Positions 16,838-24,924 of a stretch of DNA of 64,000 nt are shown piece after piece. The number at the start of each line of letters is the position of its first letter. Position 1 is the stretch's first letter. The stretch covers positions 3,472,001-3,536,000 of the forward strand of contig NZ_JAGINT010000001.1 of NCBI RefSeq assembly GCF_017876295.1. Reading direction: 5' to 3'. Source of the DNA: Kribbella aluminosa (lineage in GTDB: Bacteria > Actinomycetota > Actinomycetes > Propionibacteriales > Kribbellaceae). A program made the position numbers and the translations under genes. Under the pieces are notes generated by a model that saw only the letters and a list, made by a program, of their open reading frames with translations, was not told where the DNA came from and made no database searches.

Positions 16838-17781
16838 TTACGGCTCGATCAGCACCTTCAGCGCAGTGCGGTCGTCCATCGCCCGGTGTACGCCCGCGCC
16901 GGGGCCGGGCCGCCGGTGAGCGTGACGTTCGGCCCGAACAGCGTGCCGAACCCGATCGGCGCCTCGTCGTACTGCGGGACACCGACCCGGCTGATCACAC
17001 CGCCCGCGCGGACGACGCCGAAAGCCTGCTCGTACGCCGGCATGTGTCCGACCGCCTCGAGTACGACGTGCGTACCGTCGCCGCCGGTCAGCCCGCGAAC
17101 CTTCTCGATGCCCTCCGCGCCGCGCTCTGCCACGACGTCGGTCGCGCCGTACTCGACGCCGAGGTCGGTGCGGTCCTTGTGCCGGCCCATCAGGATGATG
17201 CGCTCGGCCCCGAACTGCCGTGCCGCGAGTACGGCGAGCAGCCCGACGGCCCCGTCGCCGATGACGGTGACGGTGGTCTTCGCCGACACGCCGCCCTTGA
17301 GCGCCGCGTGGTACCCGGTGCCGTAGACGTCGGACAGCGTGAGCAGGGACGGCAGCAGCGCCGGGTCCGCGCCGCCAGGGACCTTGACGAGCGTCCCGTC
17401 CGCCTGAGGTACGCGGACCGCCTCCGCCTGGCCGCCGTCCACGCCGTTGGCGTTCCAGAACCCGCCGTGCCGGCAGGACGTCTGCAGGTCCTCCCGGCAG
17501 AAGTCACAGGTCCCGTCGGACCACGCGAACGGCGCGATCACGAAGTCGCCCTTCCGCAGCGCGCTGACGTCCCGTCCGACGTCTTCCACCACGCCTACGA
17601 ACTCGTGTCCCATGGTCTTCCCGCCGGGCGTGTCGGGCAGGTTGTGGTACGGGTGCAGGTCGCTCCCGCAGACGCAGGACCGCACCACCCGCACCACGGC
17701 GTCTGTTGGTTGCTGGATCACCGGATCCGGTACGTCGACAACGCGCACATCTCCGGCGCCGTACATGTAAGTCGCTCGCAT
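16838..17781 (-). pseudogene. Zinc-dependent alcohol dehydrogenase with internal deletion and shifted C-terminus
   Basis: From the ATG at 17781 the protein follows the medium-chain dehydrogenase family: catalytic-zinc ligands in CVCGSDLHPYH and GHEFVG, the structural-zinc region CDFCREDLQTSC, and the NAD(P) Rossmann motif GDGAVGLLAVLAA. It breaks off after GPNVTLTGGPAPARAYTG with a stop at 16858, giving 307 instead of about 345 residues. In another frame the DNA directly after that point reads AMDDRTALKVLIEP and a TAA at 16838, which is the normal family C-terminus ('YRAMadReALKVLirP'). About 35-40 codons of the helix/linker before the tail are missing. It is probably inactive or altered. The gene is divergent from the regulator at 17883. 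Confidence 0.75.
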
Positions 17782-17882
17782 GGCTCCAGTGAAGGCGGTC
17801 CTGGACGGCCCTGGCAGTGTCTGTCGTTCCAGGTAATGCCAGTGCCTCCCTTGCGGCGGAGGTGGTCCGTACGCTGGAGGAC

Positions 17883-18743
17883 ATGGACCACCGGGCGGAG
17901 ATCAAGGAGTTCCTGAGCTCCCGGCGTGCACGGCTCAGTCCCGAGCAGGCCGGTCTACCGGTGTACGGCGGCAACCGCCGCGTGAAGGGACTGCGCCGCG
18001 AGGAGGTCGCCCTGCTGGCCGGCGTCTCTGTGGACTACTACGTCCGGCTGGAGCGCGGGAACCTGGCGGGAGCGTCCGAGGGCGTGCTGGAGGCGCTCGT
18101 CCGGGCGTTGCAGTTGGACGACGCGGAGCGGGACCACTTGTTCGCGCTGGCCCGTGAGTCCGACGCCACGCCGGTACGTCGACGTACCGCAACCAAGGGC
18201 GTCCGCCCGGCGCTGCAGCAGGTGCTCGAAGCAATCACCGACGCACCCGCGTGGATCCGGAACGCCCAGTTCGACATCCTCGCGGCGAACCAGCTGTCAC
18301 GTGCCCTGTACGCGTCGCTGTTCGCGGATCCGCACCCGAACACGGCCCGCTTCACGTTCCTCGACCCGGCCGCGCAGGAGTTCTTCGTGGACTGGGACCG
18401 GGCAGCCGACGACATCGCCGCCGTACTGCGTCTCCAGGCCGGAAAGAACCCGCACGACAAGGCACTCAGCGACCTGATCGGCGAGCTGTCGACCCGCAGC
18501 GAGACGTTCCGGACGCGGTGGGCCGACCACAACGTCCGCTTCCACCGCTCCGGCCGCAAGAAACTCCACCACCCGGTCGTCGGCGACCTGGACATCGACT
18601 TCGAGGCGATGGAGTTCCCCTCCGACCCCGGCCTCACCATGGTCGTCTACACAGCCCCCACCGGCAGCCCCACCGCCGACGCCCTGAAACTCCTCGCCAG
18701 CTGGTCAGCCACCCACCAATCCATTGCCCAAGACAACGAATAG
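17883..18743 (+). CDS. XRE-family regulator with MmyB-like ligand-binding domain
   Basis: This 286-residue regulator starts at the ATG after GGAGGAC (17883). Residues ~5-70 form an XRE helix-turn-helix (EIKEFLSSRRARLSPEQAGL, then KGLRREEVALLAGVSVDYYVRLERGN). The rest is the MmyB-like PAS-type domain that binds a fatty-acid-like ligand in relatives (ALQQVLEAITDAPAWIRNAQ, DILAANQLSRALYA, HPVVGDLDIDFEAMEF). Such genes usually control the divergently transcribed oxidoreductase. That neighbour is here the disrupted alcohol dehydrogenase, so the regulator may have lost its target. It ends about 20 bases before a G-quadruplex-prone run. Confidence 0.92.
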   Translation: MDHRAEIKEFLSSRRARLSPEQAGLPVYGGNRRVKGLRREEVALLAGVSVDYYVRLERGNLAGASEGVLEALVRALQLDDAERDHLFALARESDATPVRRRTATKGVRPALQQVLEAITDAPAWIRNAQFDILAANQLSRALYASLFADPHPNTARFTFLDPAAQEFFVDWDRAADDIAAVLRLQAGKNPHDKALSDLIGELSTRSETFRTRWADHNVRFHRSGRKKLHHPVVGDLDIDFEAMEFPSDPGLTMVVYTAPTGSPTADALKLLASWSATHQSIAQDNE

Positions 18744-18760
18744 GTACGGCGTGGCCCGTC

Positions 18761-18784
18761 GGTGGGTGGGTGGGTGGGTGGGGG
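18761..18784 (+). other. G-quadruplex-prone GGGT tandem run between convergent genes
   Basis: Plus-strand GGGT repeats give five runs of three or more G with single-T loops, an arrangement known to form very stable parallel quadruplexes. It starts 18 bases after the stop at 18743 and five bases before the end of the helicase gene on the other strand. It could act as a transcription roadblock or terminator, or simply be slippage-prone DNA. Confidence 0.7.
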
Positions 18785-18788
18785 ATCT

Positions 18789-21032
18789 TCACCCGTGCCT
18801 CAGTACCTGGGGGAGGGGGCCGAGGATTGTTAGGTGTTTGGTGGGGCGGGTGAGGGCTACGTAGAGGTCGGAGAGGCCGCGGTCGGAGTCGGTGAGGATG
18901 GTGGTGGGGTCGGCGATCAGGACGGTGTCGAATTCGAGGCCTTTGGATTGGGGGACGTCCAGGAGGGCTGCGGAGCCGTCGAGGACCGAGGGGTCGTGGG
19001 TGTGGGCTACGTCGGGGAGGGCGGCGGCGAATTCGGCGTAGCGGGAGGTGGGGACGATGACGGCGAGGCGGCCGTCGCCGATGGATTCGCGTTCGGACTT
19101 GACGGCGGCGCGGACGGCGTCCATGAGGGCGTCGGCGGGGACCGGGTCGATGAAGGGGTGGGTGCCGGTCTCGCGGACGGAGGTCGGTGGTTGCAGGGCC
19201 GGGTCGATCGCGGCGAGGACGTGGGCGGCGACGGTCATGATCTCGGACGGGGTGCGGTAGTTGACCGTGAGTTCGGCGGTTCGCCAGCGGCGTGGGGCGT
19301 AGTGGTCGAGGAGTTCGGCCCAGGAGCGGACGCCGGCGGCGGAGCCGGTCTGGGCGATGTCGCCGACGAGGGTCATCGAGCGGCGGGGTGCCCGGCGCAT
19401 CAGCATCCGCCAGTCCATCGCGGACAGCTCCTGGGCCTCGTCGACGATCACGTGACCGAACACCGACGTACGGTCGAAAACGCGGTCGTCGGCGGGCGCC
19501 GGGTTCGCGAGTTGCTGGGTGCGCTGGGCGATCAGGTCCCGGAACTGCTCGATCTCCCACGGCATGATCTCGATCCGCTCGGCGGTCAGCTCGATGTCGA
19601 CCACGCCGCTCGCGTACTCCCGGTTCGCGTCCTCGGCGGCGGACGTCTCCGCCTCCCGGTGTTTGCGTTCGGCAACGACTTCCGAGGTCTCGCCGAGTAG
19701 CTCGGCGGCCTCGTCGAGCAGGGCGGCGTCCGAGGGAGTCCAGTCCGCCGAGAGCGGCCGCAGTACGGCGGAACGCTCGGCCCCGGTGAGGTACGCCGCG
19801 GCGGCCGCGAGCCGGTCGTCCGACGAGAACAGGACCGACACGAGCAGCTGGGGCGTGAGCTCGGGCCACAACCGGTCGAGCAGCTCCAGGATCTGGTCGT
19901 CGTCGAACAGCTCCTGCTGGATGTCCTCGACGTCCGCGTCCCCGACGTACTGCTTGCCGATCCGCTCGACGACCTGGTTCGTCAGCGTCTTCAGGATCCG
20001 GCGGACGAACACCGGCCGCGCCCGGTTGTGCAACGGTTGTGCCGCGAGCGCGCCGCGTTGCGCCTTCCGGATCGCGTCCGGGCGCAGTACCAGCTCCTCG
20101 GAGCCCAGCTTCAGCCGGACCGGCCGGGTCGGCACGATCCGGAAGCCCGCGATCGCCTGCGCGATCACGTCGGCCATCGCCGGCTCGCCCTTGATCCGCG
20201 CGGCCTCGGCGGACTCCGGCGCGGTCGCGGTCACGCCCGGGAACAGCTCGCTCACGGTCGCGAGTACGACGTCGTTCTCGCCGAGCGAGGGGAGCACCTC
20301 GTCGATGTACCGCAGGAACGTCGTGTTCGGCCCGACGACGAGTACGCCGGTCTGCCCGAGTTGCTCGCGATGCGTGTAGAGCAGGTACGCCGCGCGGTGC
20401 AACGCGACCACGGTCTTGCCTGTGCCGGGGCCGCCCTGCACCACGAGCACGCCGGGCAGACCGGAGCGGATGATCTCGTCCTGTTCGGACTGGATCGTCG
20501 CGACGATCTCGTTCATCCGCCCGGTGCGGCTCGCGCCGAGCGACGAGAGCAGCGCGGCCTCGCCGATCAGCGTGCCGCGTTCGTTGTCGCCGAGCGCCTC
20601 GACGTCCAGCAGGTCGTCGTCGACGCCGACGACGGTGCGGCCGTGCAGGCGGATGTGCCGCCGCCGCTTGACGCCCAGCGGTTCCACGGAGGTGGCCCGG
20701 TAGAACACCTGCGCGACCGGCGTCCGCCAGTCGATCAGCAACGGGTTGTAGTCGTCGTCGAACAGTCCGATCCGGCCGATGTGGAACCGCTCGCCGGCCG
20801 TCTCGTCGATCCGGCCGAAGCACAGTCCGCGTTCGACCGACGACAATTGCGCGAACCGCCCGGAATACAGCCGCGTGAACGATTCCCGTTCGGATGCGGC
20901 CTGATCGGTGCCGACGGTTTCCTCGCCCTGGACCCGCCCGAGTTCGCCGCGGGCCTTTTCCCGCAGTACGTCGAGCCGTTCGTACATCGCGGTCACTTCG
21001 CCTTGTTCTGCGGCGATCTCCTGCTCCAGCAC
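18789..21032 (-). CDS. HelD/HelR-like RNA polymerase-associated UvrD-type ATPase
   Basis: This superfamily-1 helicase-like ATPase of the HelD group removes stalled RNA polymerase from DNA in relatives, and in some actinobacteria displaces bound rifamycin. A GTG at 21032 is preferred (VLEQEIAAEQGEVTAMYERLD) and gives 747 residues. The N-terminal coiled coil that enters the polymerase secondary channel is visible at about residues 1-40. The Walker A sequence GGPGTGKT is at about residue 200, with VIVDEAQELS as motif II, VGDIAQTG as motif III, TVNYRTPSEI as motif IV and KGLEFDTVLI as motif V. VALTRPTKHL is motif VI. The leader carries a strong hairpin. Whether it is a resistance or a housekeeping member cannot be read from sequence alone. 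Confidence 0.88.
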   Translation of the reverse strand: MLEQEIAAEQGEVTAMYERLDVLREKARGELGRVQGEETVGTDQAASERESFTRLYSGRFAQLSSVERGLCFGRIDETAGERFHIGRIGLFDDDYNPLLIDWRTPVAQVFYRATSVEPLGVKRRRHIRLHGRTVVGVDDDLLDVEALGDNERGTLIGEAALLSSLGASRTGRMNEIVATIQSEQDEIIRSGLPGVLVVQGGPGTGKTVVALHRAAYLLYTHREQLGQTGVLVVGPNTTFLRYIDEVLPSLGENDVVLATVSELFPGVTATAPESAEAARIKGEPAMADVIAQAIAGFRIVPTRPVRLKLGSEELVLRPDAIRKAQRGALAAQPLHNRARPVFVRRILKTLTNQVVERIGKQYVGDADVEDIQQELFDDDQILELLDRLWPELTPQLLVSVLFSSDDRLAAAAAYLTGAERSAVLRPLSADWTPSDAALLDEAAELLGETSEVVAERKHREAETSAAEDANREYASGVVDIELTAERIEIMPWEIEQFRDLIAQRTQQLANPAPADDRVFDRTSVFGHVIVDEAQELSAMDWRMLMRRAPRRSMTLVGDIAQTGSAAGVRSWAELLDHYAPRRWRTAELTVNYRTPSEIMTVAAHVLAAIDPALQPPTSVRETGTHPFIDPVPADALMDAVRAAVKSERESIGDGRLAVIVPTSRYAEFAAALPDVAHTHDPSVLDGSAALLDVPQSKGLEFDTVLIADPTTILTDSDRGLSDLYVALTRPTKHLTILGPLPQVLRHG

Positions 21033-21064
21033 TATTGCCCCCGATCCGTGTTCTTGCTTTGCCC

Positions 21065-21113
21065 GAAAAGCTTTGATATTCTGTACTTGGAAGCCCCGAG
21101 AGGGCTTCTTTTC
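21065..21113. promoter_or_regulatory. Nested hairpin in the divergent leader region of the HelD-like gene
   Basis: A perfect 7-bp stem GAAGCCC/GGGCTTC (21090-21096 with 21102-21108) has a 5-base loop and is followed on the plus strand by TTTTC, like an intrinsic terminator. An outer pair GAAAAG (21065-21070) with CTTTTC (21108-21113) can enclose it. On the minus strand it lies in the 5' leader, 33-81 bases before the HelD-like start. The role is unknown. It does not match the rifamycin-associated element as I remember it. Confidence 0.5.
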
Positions 21114-21202
21114 ATTTCCCGGCACAAATACCCCACGATACTTCACAGCGGACTGCCAGCCAAGCCGAAGCTGGTGCTCAGTAGGTGATCCGACACTGAG
21201 GT

Positions 21203-22582
21203 GTGTTCGCAATCCCAGCGGAGTCCCTCGGGCAGAGGGCTCGCACCGACAGCGCCGTACGGCTCGGCGCGCTCGCCGTCTTGTGGCTGAGCCTCCTGCT
21301 CGTCACGTACTGGTGGATCGCCGGCGGCGGTGTCCAGGAGCTTGGTGGCTGGGCAACCGGGCTGACCTCGATCGGCCGGATCACCGGCCTCGGCGCCGCC
21401 GTACTGCTGCTGGCACAGGTCGTGCTGATGGCCCGGGTGCCGCTGCTGGAGGCCGCGTTCGGGCAGGACCGGTTGACGCACCTTCACCGCATCACCGGGT
21501 TCACGTCGTTCAACCTGATGCTGGCGCACCTTGTCACGATCACGTGGGGTTACGCGGAGGGCGAGGTACGGAGGACGCCCGCGATGCTGTGGGACCTGTC
21601 CGTCGACTACCCGGGGATGCTGCTGGCTGTCGGGGGGACCGTGGCGCTGTGCGTGAGCGTGCTCACCAGCATCCGTGCGGCCCGCCGACGCCTCCGGTAC
21701 GAGTCCTGGCATCTCCTGCACCTGTACGCGTACCTAGGTGTCGGTCTCGCGATCCCGCACCAGCTGTGGACCGGGCAGGAGTTCCTCGCGTCGACCGGCC
21801 GCACCGTGTTCTGGTGGACGGCCTGGGCCGTCGCCGCGGCGACGGTGCTCGGCTACCGGATCGGCGTACCGGTCTGGCGGAACCTGCGGCACCGGCTCCG
21901 GGTGACGGCTGTCGTACCGGAGTCCGACGCGGTGGTCTCGGTGTACGTCAGCGGGCACCATCTCGACCAGCTACGCGCCGAGGCCGGCCAGTTCTTCTCG
22001 TGGCGCTTCCTCGATCGCCCCGGCTGGACGCGCGCGAACCCGTACTCGTTGTCGGCCGCCCCCGACGGCCGCGGCCTCCGCATCACGGTGCAGGACGCCG
22101 GCGACGGCAGTGCAGCACTCAGGTCAGTCAGGCCCGGTACGCGGGTCCTCGTGGAGGGACCGTACGGCCGGATGAGCCCGCGCGCTCGTACCCAGCGGAA
22201 GATCGCACTGATCGGCGCAGGCGTCGGCGTCACGCCGCTGCGGGCGCTCGCGGAAGGGCTCGACTACGGGCCGGGCGACGCTGTGCTGGTCCAGCGGTAC
22301 ACGGACCAGCCGTTGTTCCACGACGAGTTCCAGACCCTGTGGCACGACCGCGGGCTGTCCTCGCTGACGTTGCCGGGCGCGCGGCGGCGGCCGGACTCGT
22401 GGTTCGGCACCGGGGTTCCGGAGTACGACGACCTGCACGCGCTGCTGCACTGGATCCCGGACATCGCCGAGCGGGACGTCTACCTGTGCGGGCCTGAGGC
22501 GTGGACGGAGCTGGTCCGGGCCACCCTCACTGCTGCCGGCCTTCCGGCCGAACGGCTCCATCTCGAGAACTTCAACTGGTGA
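21203..22582 (+). CDS. Ferric-reductase-like transmembrane flavoprotein (heme b, FAD, NAD(P)H)
   Basis: This 459-residue membrane reductase would pass electrons from NAD(P)H through FAD and heme to an acceptor across the membrane. The N-terminal half has about six helices with paired histidines (LTHLHRITGFTSF, MLAHLV, SWHLLHLYAY, IPHQLW), as expected for bis-heme ferric-reductase domains. The C-terminal half is a ferredoxin-reductase module: flavin-binding RANPYSLSAAPDG, EGPYGRMS, the nucleotide-binding GAGVGVTPLRAL and the terminal LCGPEAW with HLENFNW. It overlaps the next gene by four bases (GTGA), so the three genes to 23831 form one translationally coupled operon. Confidence 0.9.
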   Translation: MFAIPAESLGQRARTDSAVRLGALAVLWLSLLLVTYWWIAGGGVQELGGWATGLTSIGRITGLGAAVLLLAQVVLMARVPLLEAAFGQDRLTHLHRITGFTSFNLMLAHLVTITWGYAEGEVRRTPAMLWDLSVDYPGMLLAVGGTVALCVSVLTSIRAARRRLRYESWHLLHLYAYLGVGLAIPHQLWTGQEFLASTGRTVFWWTAWAVAAATVLGYRIGVPVWRNLRHRLRVTAVVPESDAVVSVYVSGHHLDQLRAEAGQFFSWRFLDRPGWTRANPYSLSAAPDGRGLRITVQDAGDGSAALRSVRPGTRVLVEGPYGRMSPRARTQRKIALIGAGVGVTPLRALAEGLDYGPGDAVLVQRYTDQPLFHDEFQTLWHDRGLSSLTLPGARRRPDSWFGTGVPEYDDLHALLHWIPDIAERDVYLCGPEAWTELVRATLTAAGLPAERLHLENFNW

Positions 22583-23037
22583 CCGCCGTGAAACGTATCG
22601 TGCTCTGGCTCCTCGGCACCGTCTCGGCGGTCGTCCTGATGTTCGGCTACCACACGTCAACCTCTGGCCCCGAGGCATCCGTGGGGCCGACCATCGGTGG
22701 TGGCATCAACGAAGCCCCGGCAACAACACCTACGACACCGGGGACGCCCTCGTCCAAGTCAGGTACGTCGACCATCACCGGCGCCGTCGCGCAGACCCAG
22801 TGGGGACCCGTCCAGGTCCAGCTCACCGAGCAGGCCGGGAAGATCACGGCGGTCAACGTCGTCCAGTACCCGAACGGCAACCGCCGCGACGCCGAGATCA
22901 ACGACTACGCGCTCCCGATCCTGATCAACGAGACCGTCCAGGCCCAGAGCGCGCAGATCGACATGGTCAGCGGCGCGACCGTGACCAGCGACGGGTATGT
23001 CCGATCCCTCCAAAGCGCACTGGACAAGGGCAAATGA
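22579..23037 (+). CDS. FMN-binding domain protein (covalent flavin carrier)
   Basis: This 152-residue exported or membrane-anchored protein has an N-terminal helix (RIVLWLLGTVSAVVLMFGY), a Ser/Thr/Pro linker and one FMN-binding domain. The attachment motif is DMVSGATVTSDGY, in which Thr134 of SGAT would receive FMN through a phosphoester bond made by ApbE. The GTG at 22579 overlaps the stop of the reductase gene, and its own stop overlaps the ATG of apbE, so the three are tightly coupled. The inferred role is shuttling electrons outside the membrane between the reductase and an unknown acceptor. Confidence 0.92.
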   Translation: MTAVKRIVLWLLGTVSAVVLMFGYHTSTSGPEASVGPTIGGGINEAPATTPTTPGTPSSKSGTSTITGAVAQTQWGPVQVQLTEQAGKITAVNVVQYPNGNRRDAEINDYALPILINETVQAQSAQIDMVSGATVTSDGYVRSLQSALDKGK

Positions 23038-23831
23038 CCACCAGGTACGTCGAGCACGTGATGGGTATGCCGATCAGCCTCGTCCTGCGCGGCCGGCACG
23101 CCGACGACGACCACGCGGTACGGGCGTGGTCCGAGGCGCTCGACGTACTGCGGACTGCGGACCAGGTCTTCAGCACCTACCGCGCCGACTCGTACGTGTC
23201 CCGCCTGAACCGTGGTGCGCTGGCGATCGCGGATTGCCCGCCCGAGGTCGCGGAGGTGCTCGCGCTAGGCGAGCGGGCGCGGATCGAGTCCGGCGGCGCG
23301 TTCGACGTACGGCGGAATTCCCGGCTCGACCCGAGCGGCGTCGTGAAGGGCTGGGCGGTGGAACGCGCGGCGCAGAAGCTCGGGCAGTTGCCGGCGACGG
23401 ACTACTGCCTCGGCGCGGGTGGTGACCTGACATGCCGGGTCTCCGGGCCGGACTCGGAGGAGTGGCGGGTCGGGATCGAGGACCCGCTCGCCCCGGACAA
23501 GCTGGCCGCGGTGGTCCCGATCCGGAACGGCGCGATCGCCACGTCCGGGCTACATCGGCGCGGCCGTCACATCATCGACGCCCGGACCGGCGTGACACCG
23601 ATCGTGCTGGCTTCGGTCACCGTCGTACACCGGTCGCTCACGCAGGCCGACATCGACGCGACGGCGGCGTTCGCGCTCGGGGAGGACGGGCTCGCGTGGT
23701 TGCAGTCGCGGCCGGGTCGGGCCGGGCTGGTGATCCTCGCGGACGGGACGCGTCAGGTCTTCGGGAACAGCACGCGGGCGACGACGTCGGCGACCATCCG
23801 CCGCGGAATGGGGCGGTGGGCAACGAAGTGA
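23034..23831 (+). CDS. apbE: FAD:protein FMN transferase (ApbE family)
   Basis: This 265-residue flavin transferase would attach FMN from FAD to the Thr of the neighbouring FMN-binding protein. Family marks are MGMPISLVLRG near the start, VFSTYRADSYVSRLN (the S-x-y-x-x-d-S-x-x-s-x-l-N region), DPSGVVKGWAVERAA and YCLGAGGDLTCR. ATSGLHRRGRHIIDARTG and the later QADIDATAAFALGED complete the metal and FAD site. It lacks an obvious signal peptide or lipobox, so it may act in the cytoplasm or be exported with its partner. The ATG overlaps the preceding stop (ATGA). Its last 79 bases overlap the convergent tetR gene, and the final ~20 residues look like non-family tail. Confidence 0.92.
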   Translation: MTTRYVEHVMGMPISLVLRGRHADDDHAVRAWSEALDVLRTADQVFSTYRADSYVSRLNRGALAIADCPPEVAEVLALGERARIESGGAFDVRRNSRLDPSGVVKGWAVERAAQKLGQLPATDYCLGAGGDLTCRVSGPDSEEWRVGIEDPLAPDKLAAVVPIRNGAIATSGLHRRGRHIIDARTGVTPIVLASVTVVHRSLTQADIDATAAFALGEDGLAWLQSRPGRAGLVILADGTRQVFGNSTRATTSATIRRGMGRWATK

Positions 23832-24334
23832 CGGTAGAAGAACGGGCTGGTCAGCAGGTCGGTGGTCAGTTCGGGGTCGGTGTCGGGCGGTAGCTCCCCG
23901 CGCTCGCGGCCGCGTTCCAACGCGATCAGCATCGGCTCGCGGCGCCGTTTCGTCAGGTCCTGGTGGAGTTTCGAGAGCGCGGGATCGCGTTCGGCGGCGT
24001 CGATGAAGGCGGCGAGCAGGCGGGGGAACGGCGTCTTTTCGAGGAGTGTGACGAACGCGGTCAGGATCTGGCTGACGTCCTTGGTGACCGACCCGGTGTC
24101 GGGGGTGAGGAACGGGCGGTACGTCGCGTCCATCGCGTCCACCAGCAGCGCCCCGGTGGTAGGCCAGCGACGGTAGAGCGTCGCCTTGCTCGCCCCGGCG
24201 CGCCGCGCGACCGCCTCCATCGTGAACCCGGCGAGGCCGGACTCGTCGAGCACCGCGAGTGCGGCCTCGAGCATCCGCTGCCGCGCGCCGTCCCCCCGCG
24301 AGACGGGCCGGGGTCCGGTCTTCCCAGCGGCCAT
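23753..24334 (-). CDS. TetR-family regulator (likely represses the divergent DoxX-like gene)
   Basis: This 193-residue regulator has an N-terminal TetR helix-turn-helix (RQRMLEAALAVLDESGLAGF, then MEAVARRAGASKATLYRRWP) and a C-terminal ligand domain ending in PFFYRHFVAHRPI and VARVLFPKT, like the TetR C-terminal domain of AcrR/YxaF relatives. It is divergent from a small DoxX-like membrane protein, with a long dyad between them that probably contains its operator. The ligand is unknown. Its 3' end overlaps apbE by 79 bases on the opposite strand. Confidence 0.92.
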   Translation of the reverse strand: MAAGKTGPRPVSRGDGARQRMLEAALAVLDESGLAGFTMEAVARRAGASKATLYRRWPTTGALLVDAMDATYRPFLTPDTGSVTKDVSQILTAFVTLLEKTPFPRLLAAFIDAAERDPALSKLHQDLTKRRREPMLIALERGRERGELPPDTDPELTTDLLTSPFFYRHFVAHRPIPRRMVADVVARVLFPKT

Positions 24335-24346
24335 TGATCCACCTCC

Positions 24347-24395
24347 ATCGAAACGCTATCGTACCGTTAGATGAAGAGTACGGAGTCGTTTCGAT
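24347..24395. promoter_or_regulatory. Dyad with ATCGAAACG/CGTTTCGAT arms between tetR and the DoxX-like gene
   Basis: ATCGAAACG (24347-24355) is matched by CGTTTCGAT (24387-24395), and GTAC occurs symmetrically inside (24361-24364 and 24378-24381). The site fills the gap between two divergent starts, as expected for a TetR operator, possibly bound by two dimers. Confidence 0.65.
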
Positions 24396-24400
24396 AGCCG

Positions 24401-24820
24401 GTGAGTCGGATGCGAAGAACCTACTGGGCCACGACCGCGATCGTCGTGGGGGAGTGTGCCGTCGGCGGCACCATGGACCTGTTCCGGATGGCGCCGTTCT
24501 ACCCGATGCTGATCGACCTCGGGTACCCGAGCTACCTGTCGCCGATCCTCGGCGGCGCCAAGCTCGCCGCGGCGGTGGTGATCGCCGTACCAGCCCTGCC
24601 CCGTCTGAAGGAGTGGGCGTACGCCGGGGTGCTGATCAACATGACCGGCGCCGCGGCCTCGAACTTCGCCGCGCGGCAGTACTCCGGGATGGTCGCCCCC
24701 GCCGCGTTCGCCGTACTCGCGCTCGCGTCGTGGGCGACCCGGCCCCCGAGCAGGAAGCTGCTGGCGGCCGAAGCCCGCGGCGAGGCCGCTGAGCAATTGC
24801 CGGCGGCTGAACGCGGCTGA
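24401..24820 (+). CDS. DoxX-like small integral membrane protein
   Basis: This protein of about 139 residues (GTG at 24401, or ATG at 24410) has four predicted helices: YWATTAIVVGECAVGGTMDL, LSPILGGAKLAAAVVIAVPA, AYAGVLINMTGAAASNFAA and VAPAAFAVLALASWATRPPS. The pattern FYPMLIDLGYPSYLSPILGGAKLAAA matches the DoxX-like family, whose members are linked to redox or thiol stress but lack a defined enzyme role. It is divergent from and probably controlled by the adjacent TetR protein through the dyad just upstream. The tail is Ala/Glu-rich. Confidence 0.82.
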   Translation: MSRMRRTYWATTAIVVGECAVGGTMDLFRMAPFYPMLIDLGYPSYLSPILGGAKLAAAVVIAVPALPRLKEWAYAGVLINMTGAAASNFAARQYSGMVAPAAFAVLALASWATRPPSRKLLAAEARGEAAEQLPAAERG

Positions 24821-24924
24821 CGGGGTGCAGGAATACCAGGCCGTCCTCGCGGTGGACCAGGCATCGGCTGCCTGCTGGCAGTCGGCAAACGTAGAAGGGA
24901 TGGCCTGAGGGGTCGCGGGTTGGG

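Noticed and set aside
21065..21113. Rifamycin-associated element before the HelD-like gene
   Set aside because: The hairpin sequence (GAAGCCC/GGGCTTC) does not agree with the known element as I recall it, so only a generic hairpin is reported.
24821..24924. A possible 27-residue peptide (YQAVLAVDQASAACWQSANV) between the DoxX-like and hemerythrin genes
   Set aside because: Too short, no ribosome-binding site and no recognisable family; could be chance.
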